Positions 1-11,418 of a stretch of 64,000 bases of DNA are shown piece by piece. The number at the start of each line of letters is the position of its first letter. The stretch's first letter is position 1. The stretch comes from Saccharococcus thermophilus. GTDB taxonomy: Bacteria; Bacillota; Bacilli; Bacillales; Anoxybacillaceae. The notes beneath the pieces were generated by a model that saw only the letters and a list, made by a program, of their open reading frames with translations, was not told where the DNA came from and made no database searches. The translations under genes and the position numbers were made by a program. The DNA lies in assembly GCF_011761475.1 (NCBI RefSeq), contig NZ_JAASRS010000001.1:372001-436000 (forward strand), given 5' to 3'.

Positions 1-1
1 C

Positions 2-883
2 GAAACGTTGCGAAAACACGGTGCGCTCGATTATACGATCGTTGTCACTGCATCGGCATCCCAGCCAGCGCCGCTATTGTTCCTTGCGCCATATGCGGGC
101 GTGGCGATGGGCGAATATTTCATGTATAAAGGTCAGCACGTGCTTGTTGTTTACGACGACTTATCGAAACAAGCGGCAGCTTACCGTGAATTGTCGCTCT
201 TGCTTCGTCGTCCGCCAGGCCGTGAAGCATATCCAGGGGATATTTTCTACTTGCACTCTCGCCTCTTAGAGCGTGCGGCAAAATTAAGCGATGCCAAAGG
301 CGGCGGTTCGTTAACAGCGCTTCCGTTCGTCGAAACGCAAGCGGGTGACATTTCCGCCTACATTCCAACGAACGTCATCTCCATCACAGACGGACAAATT
401 TTCTTGCAATCAGACTTGTTCTTCTCCGGCGTTCGCCCGGCGATCAACGCTGGTCTTTCCGTATCCCGCGTCGGTGGTGCGGCGCAAATTAAAGCGATGA
501 AAAAAGTATCGGGTACGCTTCGCTTGGACTTAGCGGCGTATCGTGAACTTGAGGCGTTCGCACAGTTCGGTTCAGACCTTGATAAAGCGACACAAGCGAA
601 GCTCGCGCGCGGTGCTCGTACGGTAGAAGTGTTAAAACAAGACTTGCACGCACCGATTCCAGTAGAAAAACAAGTGGCGATCATTTACGCGCTTACTCGC
701 GGTTTCTTAGACGACATTCCAGTCGAAGATATTCGCCGCTTTGAAAAAGAATTCTTCTTATGGCTCGATCAAAACGGCCAGCACTTGCTTGAACATATTC
801 GTACAACAAAAGAGCTTCCAAACGAAGAAGACTTCAACAAAGCGATCGAAGCGTTCAAGAAAACGTTTGTCGTTTCCCAATAA
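2..883 (+). CDS. atpA: ATP synthase F1 subunit alpha, C-terminal part
   Basis: Non-catalytic alpha subunit of the F1 sector, which alternates with beta in the membrane-bound proton-translocating ATP synthase. The frame is open at the left edge, so the beta-barrel and the P-loop lie outside the window; about 293 residues remain of a family that is usually about 502. Visible signatures are [23 protein letters not shown] and [16 protein letters not shown], the nucleotide-binding core and the family signature region. It ends in VVSQ, 80 bp before atpG. Family assignment is secure; only the 5' end is missing. Confidence 0.97.
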   Translation, partial: ETLRKHGALDYTIVVTASASQPAPLLFLAPYAGVAMGEYFMYKGQHVLVVYDDLSKQAAAYRELSLLLRRPPGREAYPGDIFYLHSRLLERAAKLSDAKGGGSLTALPFVETQAGDISAYIPTNVISITDGQIFLQSDLFFSGVRPAINAGLSVSRVGGAAQIKAMKKVSGTLRLDLAAYRELEAFAQFGSDLDKATQAKLARGARTVEVLKQDLHAPIPVEKQVAIIYALTRGFLDDIPVEDIRRFEKEFFLWLDQNGQHLLEHIRTTKELPNEEDFNKAIEAFKKTFVVSQ

Positions 884-933
884 AAGAGGGCGGAACAGAA
901 GGAATGACGGCTTCTGTTCCCCTCTATTCTTAG

Positions 934-3448
<2,515 letters not shown>

Positions 3449-3461
3449 TTGAGGGACATAG

Positions 3462-3875
<414 letters not shown>

Positions 3876-3876
3876 A

Positions 3877-3911
3877 GACGAGAGGAAATCTATTTCCTCC
3901 GTCTTTTTTTT
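3877..3911 (+). terminator. Rho-independent terminator of the atp operon
   Basis: Stem GACGaGAGGAAAT paired with ATTTCCTCcGTC, followed by eight Ts. It lies directly after the atpC stop codon. Confidence 0.93.
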
Positions 3912-3969
3912 ATTGCCACGATGTCGATATGTAAAATTCCAGATTTTGTCGACACTGCTGAATGTAAAA

Positions 3970-3978
3970 TGTTATAAT
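3970..3978 (+). promoter_or_regulatory. Extended -10 promoter for the nuo operon
   Basis: TGtTATAAT is a perfect TGn extended -10 hexamer for SigA, about 70 bp before the nuoA start and after the atp terminator. TTGTCG at 3946 is 21 nt upstream, too far for a good -35, so this looks like an extended -10 promoter. Start of transcription is not shown by the sequence. Confidence 0.6.
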
Positions 3979-4048
3979 GGAGGTGAAATAGTTTGTAATT
4001 ATGAAATATTTTAAAAAGTAAGATATAAATGAAGGGAGCGTATCGCAT

Positions 4049-4417
4049 TTGGGGAACGTATACGCCAATAGCTACTTGATTGTGTTGGTGTTTTTATGTA
4101 TCGGCGTTTTGCTTCCGGTTGGGGCGTTGACGCTCGGAAAGTTATTGCGTCCACATGTTCCGAGCGAAGCGAAGCAAACCACTTATGAAAGCGGTAACAA
4201 TCCGTTTCATGACTCGCGTGTTCAGTTTCAAGTTCGCTATTACATGTTTGCACTATTGTTTGTCATTTTTGATGTGGAGACCGTGTTTTTATATCCATGG
4301 GCTGTCGCTTATCACAAACTAGGATTATTCGCTTTCGTGGAAATGTTTGTTTTTGTACTAATGCTCGTTTTAGGCCTGATCTATGCTTGGAAAAAGAAGG
4401 TGTTACAATGGATGTAA
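4049..4417 (+). CDS. nuoA: NADH-quinone oxidoreductase subunit A
   Basis: Small membrane subunit of complex I at the junction of the peripheral and membrane arms. Three hydrophobic segments and the conserved loop [15 protein letters not shown], then [11 protein letters not shown], identify it. It starts with TTG, preceded by GAAGGGAGCG. 122 aa, normal length. Its last 10 bases overlap nuoB in another frame, which indicates translational coupling. First gene of an 11-gene operon. Confidence 0.95.
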   Translation: MGNVYANSYLIVLVFLCIGVLLPVGALTLGKLLRPHVPSEAKQTTYESGNNPFHDSRVQFQVRYYMFALLFVIFDVETVFLYPWAVAYHKLGLFAFVEMFVFVLMLVLGLIYAWKKKVLQWM

Positions 4418-4920
4418 AATGGCTCGACGTCCCTGAAGGGGAGATGGAAGAGGTAAAGCGCAATGTGTTTTTGACGACGCTCGATCAGTTAAAGGCATGG
4501 GCCCGCAGCAATTCCCTCTGGCCGCTAACGTTCGGTCTTGCCTGTTGTGCGATTGAAATGATGGCGGTCGGCGGCGCCCATTACGATTTAGACCGGTTTG
4601 GCTCGTTTTTTCGCGCCTCGCCGCGGCAGTCCGACGTCATGATCGTCTCTGGAACGGTGACGAAAAAGATGGCGCCGATTCTGCGCCGTCTCTATGACCA
4701 AATGCCGGAGCCAAAATGGGTGATCGCCATGGGATCCTGTGCGACGGCGGGCGGACCGTATGTGAAATCATACAGCGTCGTCAAGGGAGTAGATCAAATC
4801 GTGCCGGTCGACGTCTATATCCCTGGCTGTCCGCCAAATCCAGCAGCGTTGATTTACGGGATTAATAAATTAAAAGAAAAGATTCGTTATGAAGCGAAGA
4901 CAGGGAAGAAGGTGCTGTAA
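4408..4920 (+). CDS. nuoB: NADH-quinone oxidoreductase subunit B
   Basis: Carries the terminal [4Fe-4S] cluster N2, which passes electrons to quinone. Cluster ligands are visible: the adjacent Cys46-Cys47 in [10 protein letters not shown], Cys111 in [10 protein letters not shown] and Cys141 in [10 protein letters not shown]. The start ATG lies inside the end of nuoA; the longer open frame upstream is not used. 170 aa, close to the family norm. NuoC follows after 3 bp. Confidence 0.96.
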   Translation: MDVKWLDVPEGEMEEVKRNVFLTTLDQLKAWARSNSLWPLTFGLACCAIEMMAVGGAHYDLDRFGSFFRASPRQSDVMIVSGTVTKKMAPILRRLYDQMPEPKWVIAMGSCATAGGPYVKSYSVVKGVDQIVPVDVYIPGCPPNPAALIYGINKLKEKIRYEAKTGKKVL

Positions 4921-4923
4921 TCG

Positions 4924-6126
4924 ATGAGCGAGGAAAAAGATTTACAGCAGCTGAAAAAAGAGGCGGCTGAGCGCGCGAAACAGCTGGCAAAGGAACGGCT
5001 GGCAGCAAAGCGGGCTGCCGAACAGTCGGAACAGCCATCTGACGATGCGAAAAAAGACGTAACGGAAGAAAAAACGGAGCCGCCAGCGGACGACATCGCT
5101 TTAGCGAAGAAAAAGGCAGCGGAAGCGGCGCGGGCGAAAGCGGCGGAATTGCGGAAACAAAAAGAAGCGGCAGCGGAAGAGAAAGTGGAGCTGCCAGCGG
5201 ACGACATCGCCTTAGCGAAGAAAAAGGCGGCAGAAGCGGCACGGGCGAAAGCGGCGGAATTGCGGAAACAAAAAGAAGCGGCAGCGGAAGAGAAAGTGGA
5301 GGCGCCAGCGGACGACATCGCTTTGGCGAAGAAAAAAGCCGCGGCCGCAGCGAAAGCGAAAGCGGCGGCGCTCGCCAAACAAAAAGCGAAGGAAGCGGCG
5401 GGCAGCGAAACGGATGACGAGCTGGCAAAACAAAAAGCAATCGCGGCAGCGAAAGCCAAAGCCGCAGCTGCGGCAAAAGCAAAGGCAGCCGCGCTCGCCA
5501 AGCAGCAAGCAGGCGCAGATGCATCCGCTGACAGCGACGAGCTCGCCAAGGCAAAGGCGATTGCGGCAGCGAAAGCAAAAGCCGCGGCGGCAGCCAAGGC
5601 GAAGGCGGCGGGAGCCGAAACAACGGCGCCAAAGGAAGAAGCCCCATCGCCAAATCAGCCGCTGCTTGACAAATATGTCAAGGTGATTCGCGAACATCTC
5701 GGCGAGGATGTTCTAGAGGATGCCTATATTAACCGTCTTGCCAAAGACGTTCCGACGTTGGTCGCCAAAAAAGATACATATTACAAAATCGCCGAGTTTC
5801 TCAAATATAACGAGCAGCTAGGGTTTGACTACTTGTCGGAATTGCACGGGACCGATTTTCAAACGCATATGGAAGTATACGTGCACTTATATTCTTATAA
5901 AAATCGCCAATCGGTTGCCTTAAAAGTAAAAATCGACCGAGACGAGCCGGAAATTGATTCTCTCGTTCCGCTTTGGCAAGGGGCCAATTGGCCGGAATGC
6001 GAAGCGTACGACTTGCTTGGCATCCGCTTTAAAGGGCATCCGAACTTAATCCGCATCTTTTTAGGCGAAAGCTGGGTCGGATATCCGCTTCGCAAAGATT
6101 ATGAACCATACGACGTGGAGGTATAG
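4924..6126 (+). CDS. nuoC: NADH-quinone oxidoreductase subunit C with repetitive Ala/Lys-rich extension
   Basis: The C-terminal part, from about residue 245, is a normal 30-kDa NuoC domain ending in the signature WPECEAYDLLGIRFKGHPN and PLRKDYEP. The first ~240 residues are an unusual helix-forming, Ala/Lys/Glu-rich region. It contains 37-residue units (111-bp period at 5082, 5193 and 5304) built around PADDIALAKKKAAEAARAKA, then shorter ELAKQKAIAAAKAKA-type units. Ordinary NuoC is under 200 aa, so this protein is about twice the usual length. The extension is probably a long charged helix on the cytoplasmic side; its role is unknown. In-frame repeat changes would alter its length without breaking the domain. 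Confidence 0.93.
   Translation: MSEEKDLQQLKKEAAERAKQLAKERLAAKRAAEQSEQPSDDAKKDVTEEKTEPPADDIALAKKKAAEAARAKAAELRKQKEAAAEEKVELPADDIALAKKKAAEAARAKAAELRKQKEAAAEEKVEAPADDIALAKKKAAAAAKAKAAALAKQKAKEAAGSETDDELAKQKAIAAAKAKAAAAAKAKAAALAKQQAGADASADSDELAKAKAIAAAKAKAAAAAKAKAAGAETTAPKEEAPSPNQPLLDKYVKVIREHLGEDVLEDAYINRLAKDVPTLVAKKDTYYKIAEFLKYNEQLGFDYLSELHGTDFQTHMEVYVHLYSYKNRQSVALKVKIDRDEPEIDSLVPLWQGANWPECEAYDLLGIRFKGHPNLIRIFLGESWVGYPLRKDYEPYDVEV
5082..5640 (+). repeat. In-frame tandem repeats inside nuoC
   Basis: Units begin GCCAGCGGACGACATCGC at 5082, 5193 and 5304, exactly 111 bp (37 codons) apart and nearly identical; the third is shorter and passes into degenerate GCGAAAGCN-rich repeats to about 5620. 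Such an array can expand or contract by slippage or recombination while staying in frame. Confidence 0.85.
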
Positions 6127-6129
6127 CCA

Positions 6130-7230
6130 ATGCTTCGAACGGAAGAAATGATTTTAAACGTAGGACCGCAGCACCCAAGCACACACGGGGTTTTCCGCCT
6201 CATCTTAAAAGTGGATGGCGAGATCATTCAAGAAGCGACGCCGGTCATCGGCTACCTCCACCGCGGAACGGAAAAGTTGGCAGAAGGCCTGCAATACACG
6301 CAAATCATCCCGTATACCGACCGGATGGACTATTTGTCGGCGATGACGAATAACTATGTCATTTGCCATGCCGTCGAAACGATGATGGGCATCGAAGTTC
6401 CGGAAAGGGCAGAATATTTGCGTGTTTTGGCGATGGAGCTTGGGAGAATCGCCAGCCATCTTGTCTGGTGGGGGACGTATTTGCTCGACCTTGGCGCAAC
6501 CGGTCCGTTTTTGTATGCGTTCCGCGAGCGGGAAATGATTATTAATCTATTAAACGAACTGTCGGGAGCGCGTTTGACCTTCAACTATATGCGCATCGGC
6601 GGCGTGAAATGGGATGCGCCGGACGGATGGATCGAAAAAGTGAAGCAGTTCGTCCCGTATATGCGCGACAAGCTTGCCGGCTACCACGACCTGGTGACGG
6701 GCAACGAAATTTTCCGCTACCGCGTCATCGGCGTCGGCAAATATACGAAAGAAGACGCGCTCGACTATTCATTAAGCGGCGTAAACTTGCGCTGCACCGG
6801 CGTCAAATGGGACTTGCGGAAAAACGAGCCGTACTCCATTTATGACCGCTTCGATTTCGACATCCCTGTCGCCGAGGAAGGAGACTGTTTTGCCCGCTAT
6901 CAATGCCGTTTGGCAGAAATCGAACAATCATTGAAAATTATTGAGCAAGCATGTGAGCAATTTCCAAAAGGCGGGGAAATTATGGGAAAAGTCCCGCGCA
7001 TCATTAAAGCGCCGCCGGGGGAAACGTTCGTCCGAATTGAATCGCCGCGCGGCGAAATCGGCTGCTATATCGCCAGCGACGGCAAAAAAGAGCCTTACCG
7101 CCTCAAATTCCGTCGGCCGTCGTTTTACAATTTGCAAATACTTCCGAAGCTGCTGAAAGGCGAAAATATCGCGAACGTCATTGCCATTCTTGGCTCGATT
7201 GATATCGTGCTCGGGGAGGTCGACGGATAA
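6130..7230 (+). CDS. nuoD: NADH-quinone oxidoreductase subunit D
   Basis: 49-kDa subunit that forms the quinone site together with NuoB. The start region LNVGPQHPSTHGVFRLILK and the segments RGTEKLAEG, DRMDYLSAMTNNY and PRGEIGCYIASDG are diagnostic. 366 aa, the size of the short bacterial form. ATG 3 bp after nuoC; its stop codon overlaps the nuoH start by one base. Confidence 0.97.
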   Translation: MLRTEEMILNVGPQHPSTHGVFRLILKVDGEIIQEATPVIGYLHRGTEKLAEGLQYTQIIPYTDRMDYLSAMTNNYVICHAVETMMGIEVPERAEYLRVLAMELGRIASHLVWWGTYLLDLGATGPFLYAFREREMIINLLNELSGARLTFNYMRIGGVKWDAPDGWIEKVKQFVPYMRDKLAGYHDLVTGNEIFRYRVIGVGKYTKEDALDYSLSGVNLRCTGVKWDLRKNEPYSIYDRFDFDIPVAEEGDCFARYQCRLAEIEQSLKIIEQACEQFPKGGEIMGKVPRIIKAPPGETFVRIESPRGEIGCYIASDGKKEPYRLKFRRPSFYNLQILPKLLKGENIANVIAILGSIDIVLGEVDG

Positions 7231-8228
7231 TGGAACAACTGTTGCATTCCGTCCCAAGCTGGACGAACGTGGCAATCTTTTTTGGGCTTGGCGCCGCGCT
7301 GCTATTGATGGTGCTTGCCTTTGTGACATACGGCATTTTGGCCGAGCGGAAAGTGATGGGCTTTATGCAAGGCCGTTATGGTCCGAACCAAGTCGGGGGC
7401 CGTTGGGGACTATTGCAAACGGTAGCGGATGTGTTGAAGCTGTTGCTAAAAGAAGATACGATTCCGAAAGCGGCGGACCGTCCATTGTTCATTTTGGCGC
7501 CGATCTTTGCCTTTGCGCCGGCGTTTATGGTATTGGCGGTGCTGCCGTTTACCGATGCGTTTCGGCTTGCAGATATCGGCGTCGGGCTGCTTTATTATAT
7601 CGCCGTTTCGGGACTGACGACGATCGGTGTCGTCACCGGCGGATGGGCCTCGAACAATAAATACGCGCTCATCGGCGGCATGCGCGCGGCGGCGCAAATG
7701 ATCTCCTACGAAATTCCACTCGTCATGTCGGTGCTTGGCATCGTGTTGCTGACGGGAAGTTTAAACTTGAACGATATTGTCGAAGCACAGAAACATGTAT
7801 GGTATATTTTTATCCAGCCAATCGCCTTTATCGTGTTTCTCGTCGCGGCCGTTTCCGAGTTAAACCGCACACCGTTCGACTTGCCAGAAGCGGAGTCCGA
7901 ACTGGTCGCCGGATTCCACGTCGAGTATTCCGGTTTCCGTTGGGCGTTCTTTATGCTTGCCGAGTATGTATATATGTTTGCGATGGCAGCGCTCACAACG
8001 ATATTATTTTTAGGTGGATGGCATCCCGTCATGTTTCTCGATTTTATTCCGGGACCGGTGTGGTTTGCGCTCAAATTCAGCGTCGTTGTATTTGTTCTCA
8101 TTTGGTTCCGCGCCACGTTCCCGCGCTTAAGGGCCGATCAGCTCATGGAATTAGGCTGGAAGGTATTGTTTCCGGTCGCGCTCGCCAACATCTTTGTGAC
8201 GGCGCTGGTAAAAGGACTATTTTTCTAA
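7230..8228 (+). CDS. nuoH: NADH-quinone oxidoreductase subunit H
   Basis: Membrane subunit of about eight helices that lies next to the quinone chamber. ERKVMGFMQGRYGPNQVGG, the loop PFDLPEAESELVAGFHVEYSG and the C-terminal RATFPRLRADQLMELGWK are family signatures. 332 aa. TAATG overlap with nuoD shows translational coupling. Confidence 0.97.
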   Translation: MEQLLHSVPSWTNVAIFFGLGAALLLMVLAFVTYGILAERKVMGFMQGRYGPNQVGGRWGLLQTVADVLKLLLKEDTIPKAADRPLFILAPIFAFAPAFMVLAVLPFTDAFRLADIGVGLLYYIAVSGLTTIGVVTGGWASNNKYALIGGMRAAAQMISYEIPLVMSVLGIVLLTGSLNLNDIVEAQKHVWYIFIQPIAFIVFLVAAVSELNRTPFDLPEAESELVAGFHVEYSGFRWAFFMLAEYVYMFAMAALTTILFLGGWHPVMFLDFIPGPVWFALKFSVVVFVLIWFRATFPRLRADQLMELGWKVLFPVALANIFVTALVKGLFF

Positions 8229-8246
8229 TGGAATGGGGTGACAGGC

Positions 8247-8666
8247 ATGAAAGGGCTGGCAAAAGGCTTGGCGTATACGTTGAAACATTTGGCGCGGGAG
8301 AAAGTCACATACGACTATCCAAACGAACCGCTTCCGCTTCCGGACCGTTTCCGCGGCATTCAAAAATTTTATCCGGAAAAGTGCATCGTCTGCAACCAAT
8401 GTGCCAATATTTGTCCGACGGACTGTATTCAGCTGACAGGGAAAAAGCATCCGGATCCGACGAAAAAAGGGAAAATCATCGATACGTACAGCATTAACTT
8501 TGAAATCTGCATTTTATGTGACTTGTGCACCGAAGTATGTCCGACAGAAGCGATTGTCATGACCAACAATTTCGAGCTGGCCGAATACAGCCGCGATGCG
8601 CTTTATAAAGATTTGGCATGGCTCGATGAGAATGATACCAACGTCCGAAAGGAGAATAAGCCGTGA
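8247..8666 (+). CDS. nuoI: NADH-quinone oxidoreductase subunit I
   Basis: Two [4Fe-4S]-cluster ferredoxin-like subunit. Cys46, 49, 52, 56 (CIVCNQCANICP) and Cys88, 91, 94, 98 (CILCDLCTEVCP) bind clusters N6a and N6b. I prefer ATG at 8247 because GGGGTGA lies just upstream; GTG at 8238 is in frame but would sit on that ribosome site. About 139 aa. Overlaps nuoJ by 4 bp. Confidence 0.95.
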   Translation: MKGLAKGLAYTLKHLAREKVTYDYPNEPLPLPDRFRGIQKFYPEKCIVCNQCANICPTDCIQLTGKKHPDPTKKGKIIDTYSINFEICILCDLCTEVCPTEAIVMTNNFELAEYSRDALYKDLAWLDENDTNVRKENKP

Positions 8667-9184
8667 GCGGAGAATATCTCGCCTTTTTAGCGCTCGCCCT
8701 CGTTGCCATTACCGGCGGGGTGTTGATGCTCAACTTAACGAAAGTCGTTCATATGGTTATCGCGCTCGTATTCACCTTCATCAGCATCGCGGGGCTGTAT
8801 GTGCTGTTATCGGCGGAGTTTGTCGCTGTCGTGCAAGTGCTCATTTACTCCGGGGCCGTCACCATTATGATGCTGTTTGGCATCATGCTGACGCGCCATC
8901 AGGAGGAAGAGGGAGAAAAAACGACAACGGGCGGATTTTGGCGCAAAGCGCTTACCGCCATCGCCGTCTTTGCCTTTGGCATCGCCGTTTATCTCGGTGT
9001 TTATCACCTTGATTTTGGCGAGGAAACCGTCCACCTTCATGAAAACAATACGGAGCAAATCGGTATGGCGCTATATTCCCATTATGCGATCCCGTTTGAA
9101 ATTGCGTCCGTGATTTTGCTTGTCGCGCTTGTTGGGGCGATTATTCTGGCGAAAAAAGATGATGAGGGGGCACCAAAACCATGA
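8663..9184 (+). CDS. nuoJ: NADH-quinone oxidoreductase subunit J
   Basis: Five-helix membrane subunit. [21 protein letters not shown], then [24 protein letters not shown], are characteristic of the family. Starts with GTG in a 4-bp overlap with nuoI and ends in a 4-bp ATGA overlap with nuoK. 173 aa. Confidence 0.95.
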   Translation: MSGEYLAFLALALVAITGGVLMLNLTKVVHMVIALVFTFISIAGLYVLLSAEFVAVVQVLIYSGAVTIMMLFGIMLTRHQEEEGEKTTTGGFWRKALTAIAVFAFGIAVYLGVYHLDFGEETVHLHENNTEQIGMALYSHYAIPFEIASVILLVALVGAIILAKKDDEGAPKP

Positions 9185-9495
9185 GCTCCGTTTCTTTATC
9201 CGCGTATCTTGTGCTAGCGCTCATTTTATTTTGCATCGGGCTGTACGGTGCGCTGACGAAACGAAACACCGTCATTGTCCTTATTTGCATTGAATTGATG
9301 CTGAATGCGGTCAATATTAACTTAGTGGCGTTTGCCAAATACGGAGCCCATCCCGGCATTACCGGGCAGATTTTCGCGCTGTTTACCATTGCGGTGGCGG
9401 CTGCCGAAGCGGCTGTGGGCCTGGCGGTGTTAATGGCGCTTTACCGCAACCGCAAAACGGTGCATATCGATGAGATCGATTCGCTGAAGCATTGA
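9181..9495 (+). CDS. nuoK: NADH-quinone oxidoreductase subunit K
   Basis: Three-helix antiporter-like subunit. [17 protein letters not shown] carries the conserved membrane glutamate and [19 protein letters not shown] the second one. 104 aa, typical. Coupled to nuoJ by the ATGA overlap; 69 bp separate it from the nuoL start. Confidence 0.96.
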   Translation: MSSVSLSAYLVLALILFCIGLYGALTKRNTVIVLICIELMLNAVNINLVAFAKYGAHPGITGQIFALFTIAVAAAEAAVGLAVLMALYRNRKTVHIDEIDSLKH

Positions 9496-9564
9496 TGAAT
9501 TAGGATGGAAAATGAAAAGAGCTTTTGCCGAAAAAAGCTCTTCATAAAAGGGGACTGTGATACC

Positions 9565-11418
9565 ATGATGGAAATAGCCTGGATCGTACCGCTTTTTCCG
9601 CTATTTTCTTTTTTCTCCCTGTTGGCCATAGGGAAGAAAATGAAAGAAACGAGTGCATACGTTGGCATCCTCATGACGCTTTTTTCCTTCCTCGTCTCGC
9701 TCGCCGTGCTGTTTGACCGGATCGGCGGTTCGACGTACAAAGCCGAACATGTATGGCTGACCGTCGGCAGAATCAAATTAACGGCAGGGTTTGAGGTGAC
9801 GGCGCTAAACGCATGGATGCTCGTCATTGTTTCTCTCGTTAGCTTTCTCGTACATATCTATTCGAAAGGGTATATGCATGGGGATGAGCGGTTTTCCGTT
9901 TTCTATGCGTATTTAGGGCTGTTCACTTTTGCGATGCTTGGCCTGGTGCTTTCGCCGAATTTGCTGCAGACGTATATTTTTTGGGAACTCGTCGGCCTCG
10001 GCTCGTTTCTATTAATCGGATTTTATTTCTATAAAGAAGAAGCAAAGGCAGCCGCCAAAAAAGCGTTTATCATGACGCGCATCGGCGACGTCGGCTTTTT
10101 CATCGGCATGATTCTATTATTCTGGCAAGTTGGCAGCTTTGCATACGATGATATTTTCCAAGCAGCAAGAAACGGCACGCTGTCGCAGACGATGGTGACA
10201 TTAACGGCGATCTTGATTTTCATCGGCGCCATCGGAAAATCGGGCCAGTTTCCGCTCCATACGTGGCTGCCGGACGCAATGGAAGGCCCGACGCCGGTGT
10301 CGGCATTAATTCACGCCGCCACGATGGTCGCCGCCGGGGTATATTTAGTCGCCGCCTTGTTCCCGCTATATGAAGCGAGCAAAACGGCAATGATGACGGT
10401 GGCCGTGGTCGGGGGATTTACGGCGATTTTTGCCGCCACGATTGGCCTGGTGCAAACCGACATTAAACGGGTGCTCGCCTATTCGACGGTGAGCCAGCTC
10501 GGTTACATGATGCTGGCGCTTGGCTCCGGCAGTTATGTGGCAGGCATCTTTCATTTAACGACCCACGCGTTTTTTAAAGCGCTCTTGTTTTTAGCGGCGG
10601 GAAGCGTCATTCATGCCGTCCATACGCAAGACATTGAAAAAATGGGCGGGCTTTGGCGGAAAATGCCGCTCACCGCACCGCTGTTTCTCATCGGCACGTT
10701 AGCGATTAGCGGCGTCCCGCTCTTCTCCGGATTTTTCAGCAAAGACGAAATTTTGGCTGCCGCCTGGACGCACGGGCATGTCGTCTTGTTCTGGATCGCG
10801 GTAGTGACCGCCTTTTTCACCTCGTTTTACATGTTCCGCCTCTTTTTCCTCGTCTTTGGCGGGGAAGAGCGGCATGAGGCAAAAGACGTTCATGAAGCGC
10901 CGGCAGTGATGACGCTGCCGATGATCGTGCTCGCCGTGCTCGCCGTTTTTGCTGGATACCTTCATACCCCTTGGTTTGGCACCTTTCTTGGCGATTGGTT
11001 GACAGACGGCGCTTATGCGCATGAAACAGCGCCAGGATGGATTATGGTGGTGGCGACGGCAGTTTCCTTGCTCGGCATTTTCTTGGCGTGGCTCATGTAC
11101 GGAAAACGATCGCTTGCGCGGGATTGGCTCAGTTCGCGCATTCCGCATACGTACCATTTGCTGTGGAATAAGTATTACATCGATGAATTGTATATGCACA
11201 CTGTTGGCTACGCGGCGACAGCAATCAGTCTATTATTCTCGTATATCGACCGCTTTGTCGTCGAAGGGATTGCCCGTTTCATCACCGCGGCAGTCCATAC
11301 GGTCGCATCGCTCGGGTCGCGCATGCAAAACGGGCAAGTGCAAACGTACGGCACGGTCACGTTCGTCGGCCTTGCGCTTCTCGTAGTCATTCTCGCGTTT
11401 ACAGGGGGGTACTTATAA
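9565..11418 (+). CDS. nuoL: NADH-quinone oxidoreductase subunit L
   Basis: Largest proton-pumping antiporter-like subunit. FWELVGLGSFLLIGFYFYKEEAKAAA-type helix 5 glutamate region, HTWLPDAMEGPTPVSALIHAATMVAAGVYL and the C-terminal lateral helix are visible. The frame is open from 9505, but AGGGGAC at about 9549 sets ATG 9565 (or the next ATG, 9568) as the start. About 617 aa. One-base TAATG overlap with nuoM. Confidence 0.95.
   Translation: MMEIAWIVPLFPLFSFFSLLAIGKKMKETSAYVGILMTLFSFLVSLAVLFDRIGGSTYKAEHVWLTVGRIKLTAGFEVTALNAWMLVIVSLVSFLVHIYSKGYMHGDERFSVFYAYLGLFTFAMLGLVLSPNLLQTYIFWELVGLGSFLLIGFYFYKEEAKAAAKKAFIMTRIGDVGFFIGMILLFWQVGSFAYDDIFQAARNGTLSQTMVTLTAILIFIGAIGKSGQFPLHTWLPDAMEGPTPVSALIHAATMVAAGVYLVAALFPLYEASKTAMMTVAVVGGFTAIFAATIGLVQTDIKRVLAYSTVSQLGYMMLALGSGSYVAGIFHLTTHAFFKALLFLAAGSVIHAVHTQDIEKMGGLWRKMPLTAPLFLIGTLAISGVPLFSGFFSKDEILAAAWTHGHVVLFWIAVVTAFFTSFYMFRLFFLVFGGEERHEAKDVHEAPAVMTLPMIVLAVLAVFAGYLHTPWFGTFLGDWLTDGAYAHETAPGWIMVVATAVSLLGIFLAWLMYGKRSLARDWLSSRIPHTYHLLWNKYYIDELYMHTVGYAATAISLLFSYIDRFVVEGIARFITAAVHTVASLGSRMQNGQVQTYGTVTFVGLALLVVILAFTGGYL

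Noticed and set aside
5082-5620. Tandem repeats considered as a CRISPR array
   Set aside because: The units are contiguous, in frame with nuoC and have no spacers; they are coding repeats. No CRISPR array was seen elsewhere.
4862-5697. Long minus-strand open frames opposite nuoC (263 and 236 codons)
   Set aside because: They are mirror frames of the GCN/AAA-rich repeat of nuoC; the translations are low-complexity Ala/Phe/Leu/Arg strings without a ribosome site.
8231-8249. GGGGTGACAGGCATG at the nuoH-nuoI junction resembles the reverse of the CCTGTCACC motif
   Set aside because: It doubles as the ribosome site and start of nuoI and matches only CCTGTCACC by chance; not counted among the eight copies.
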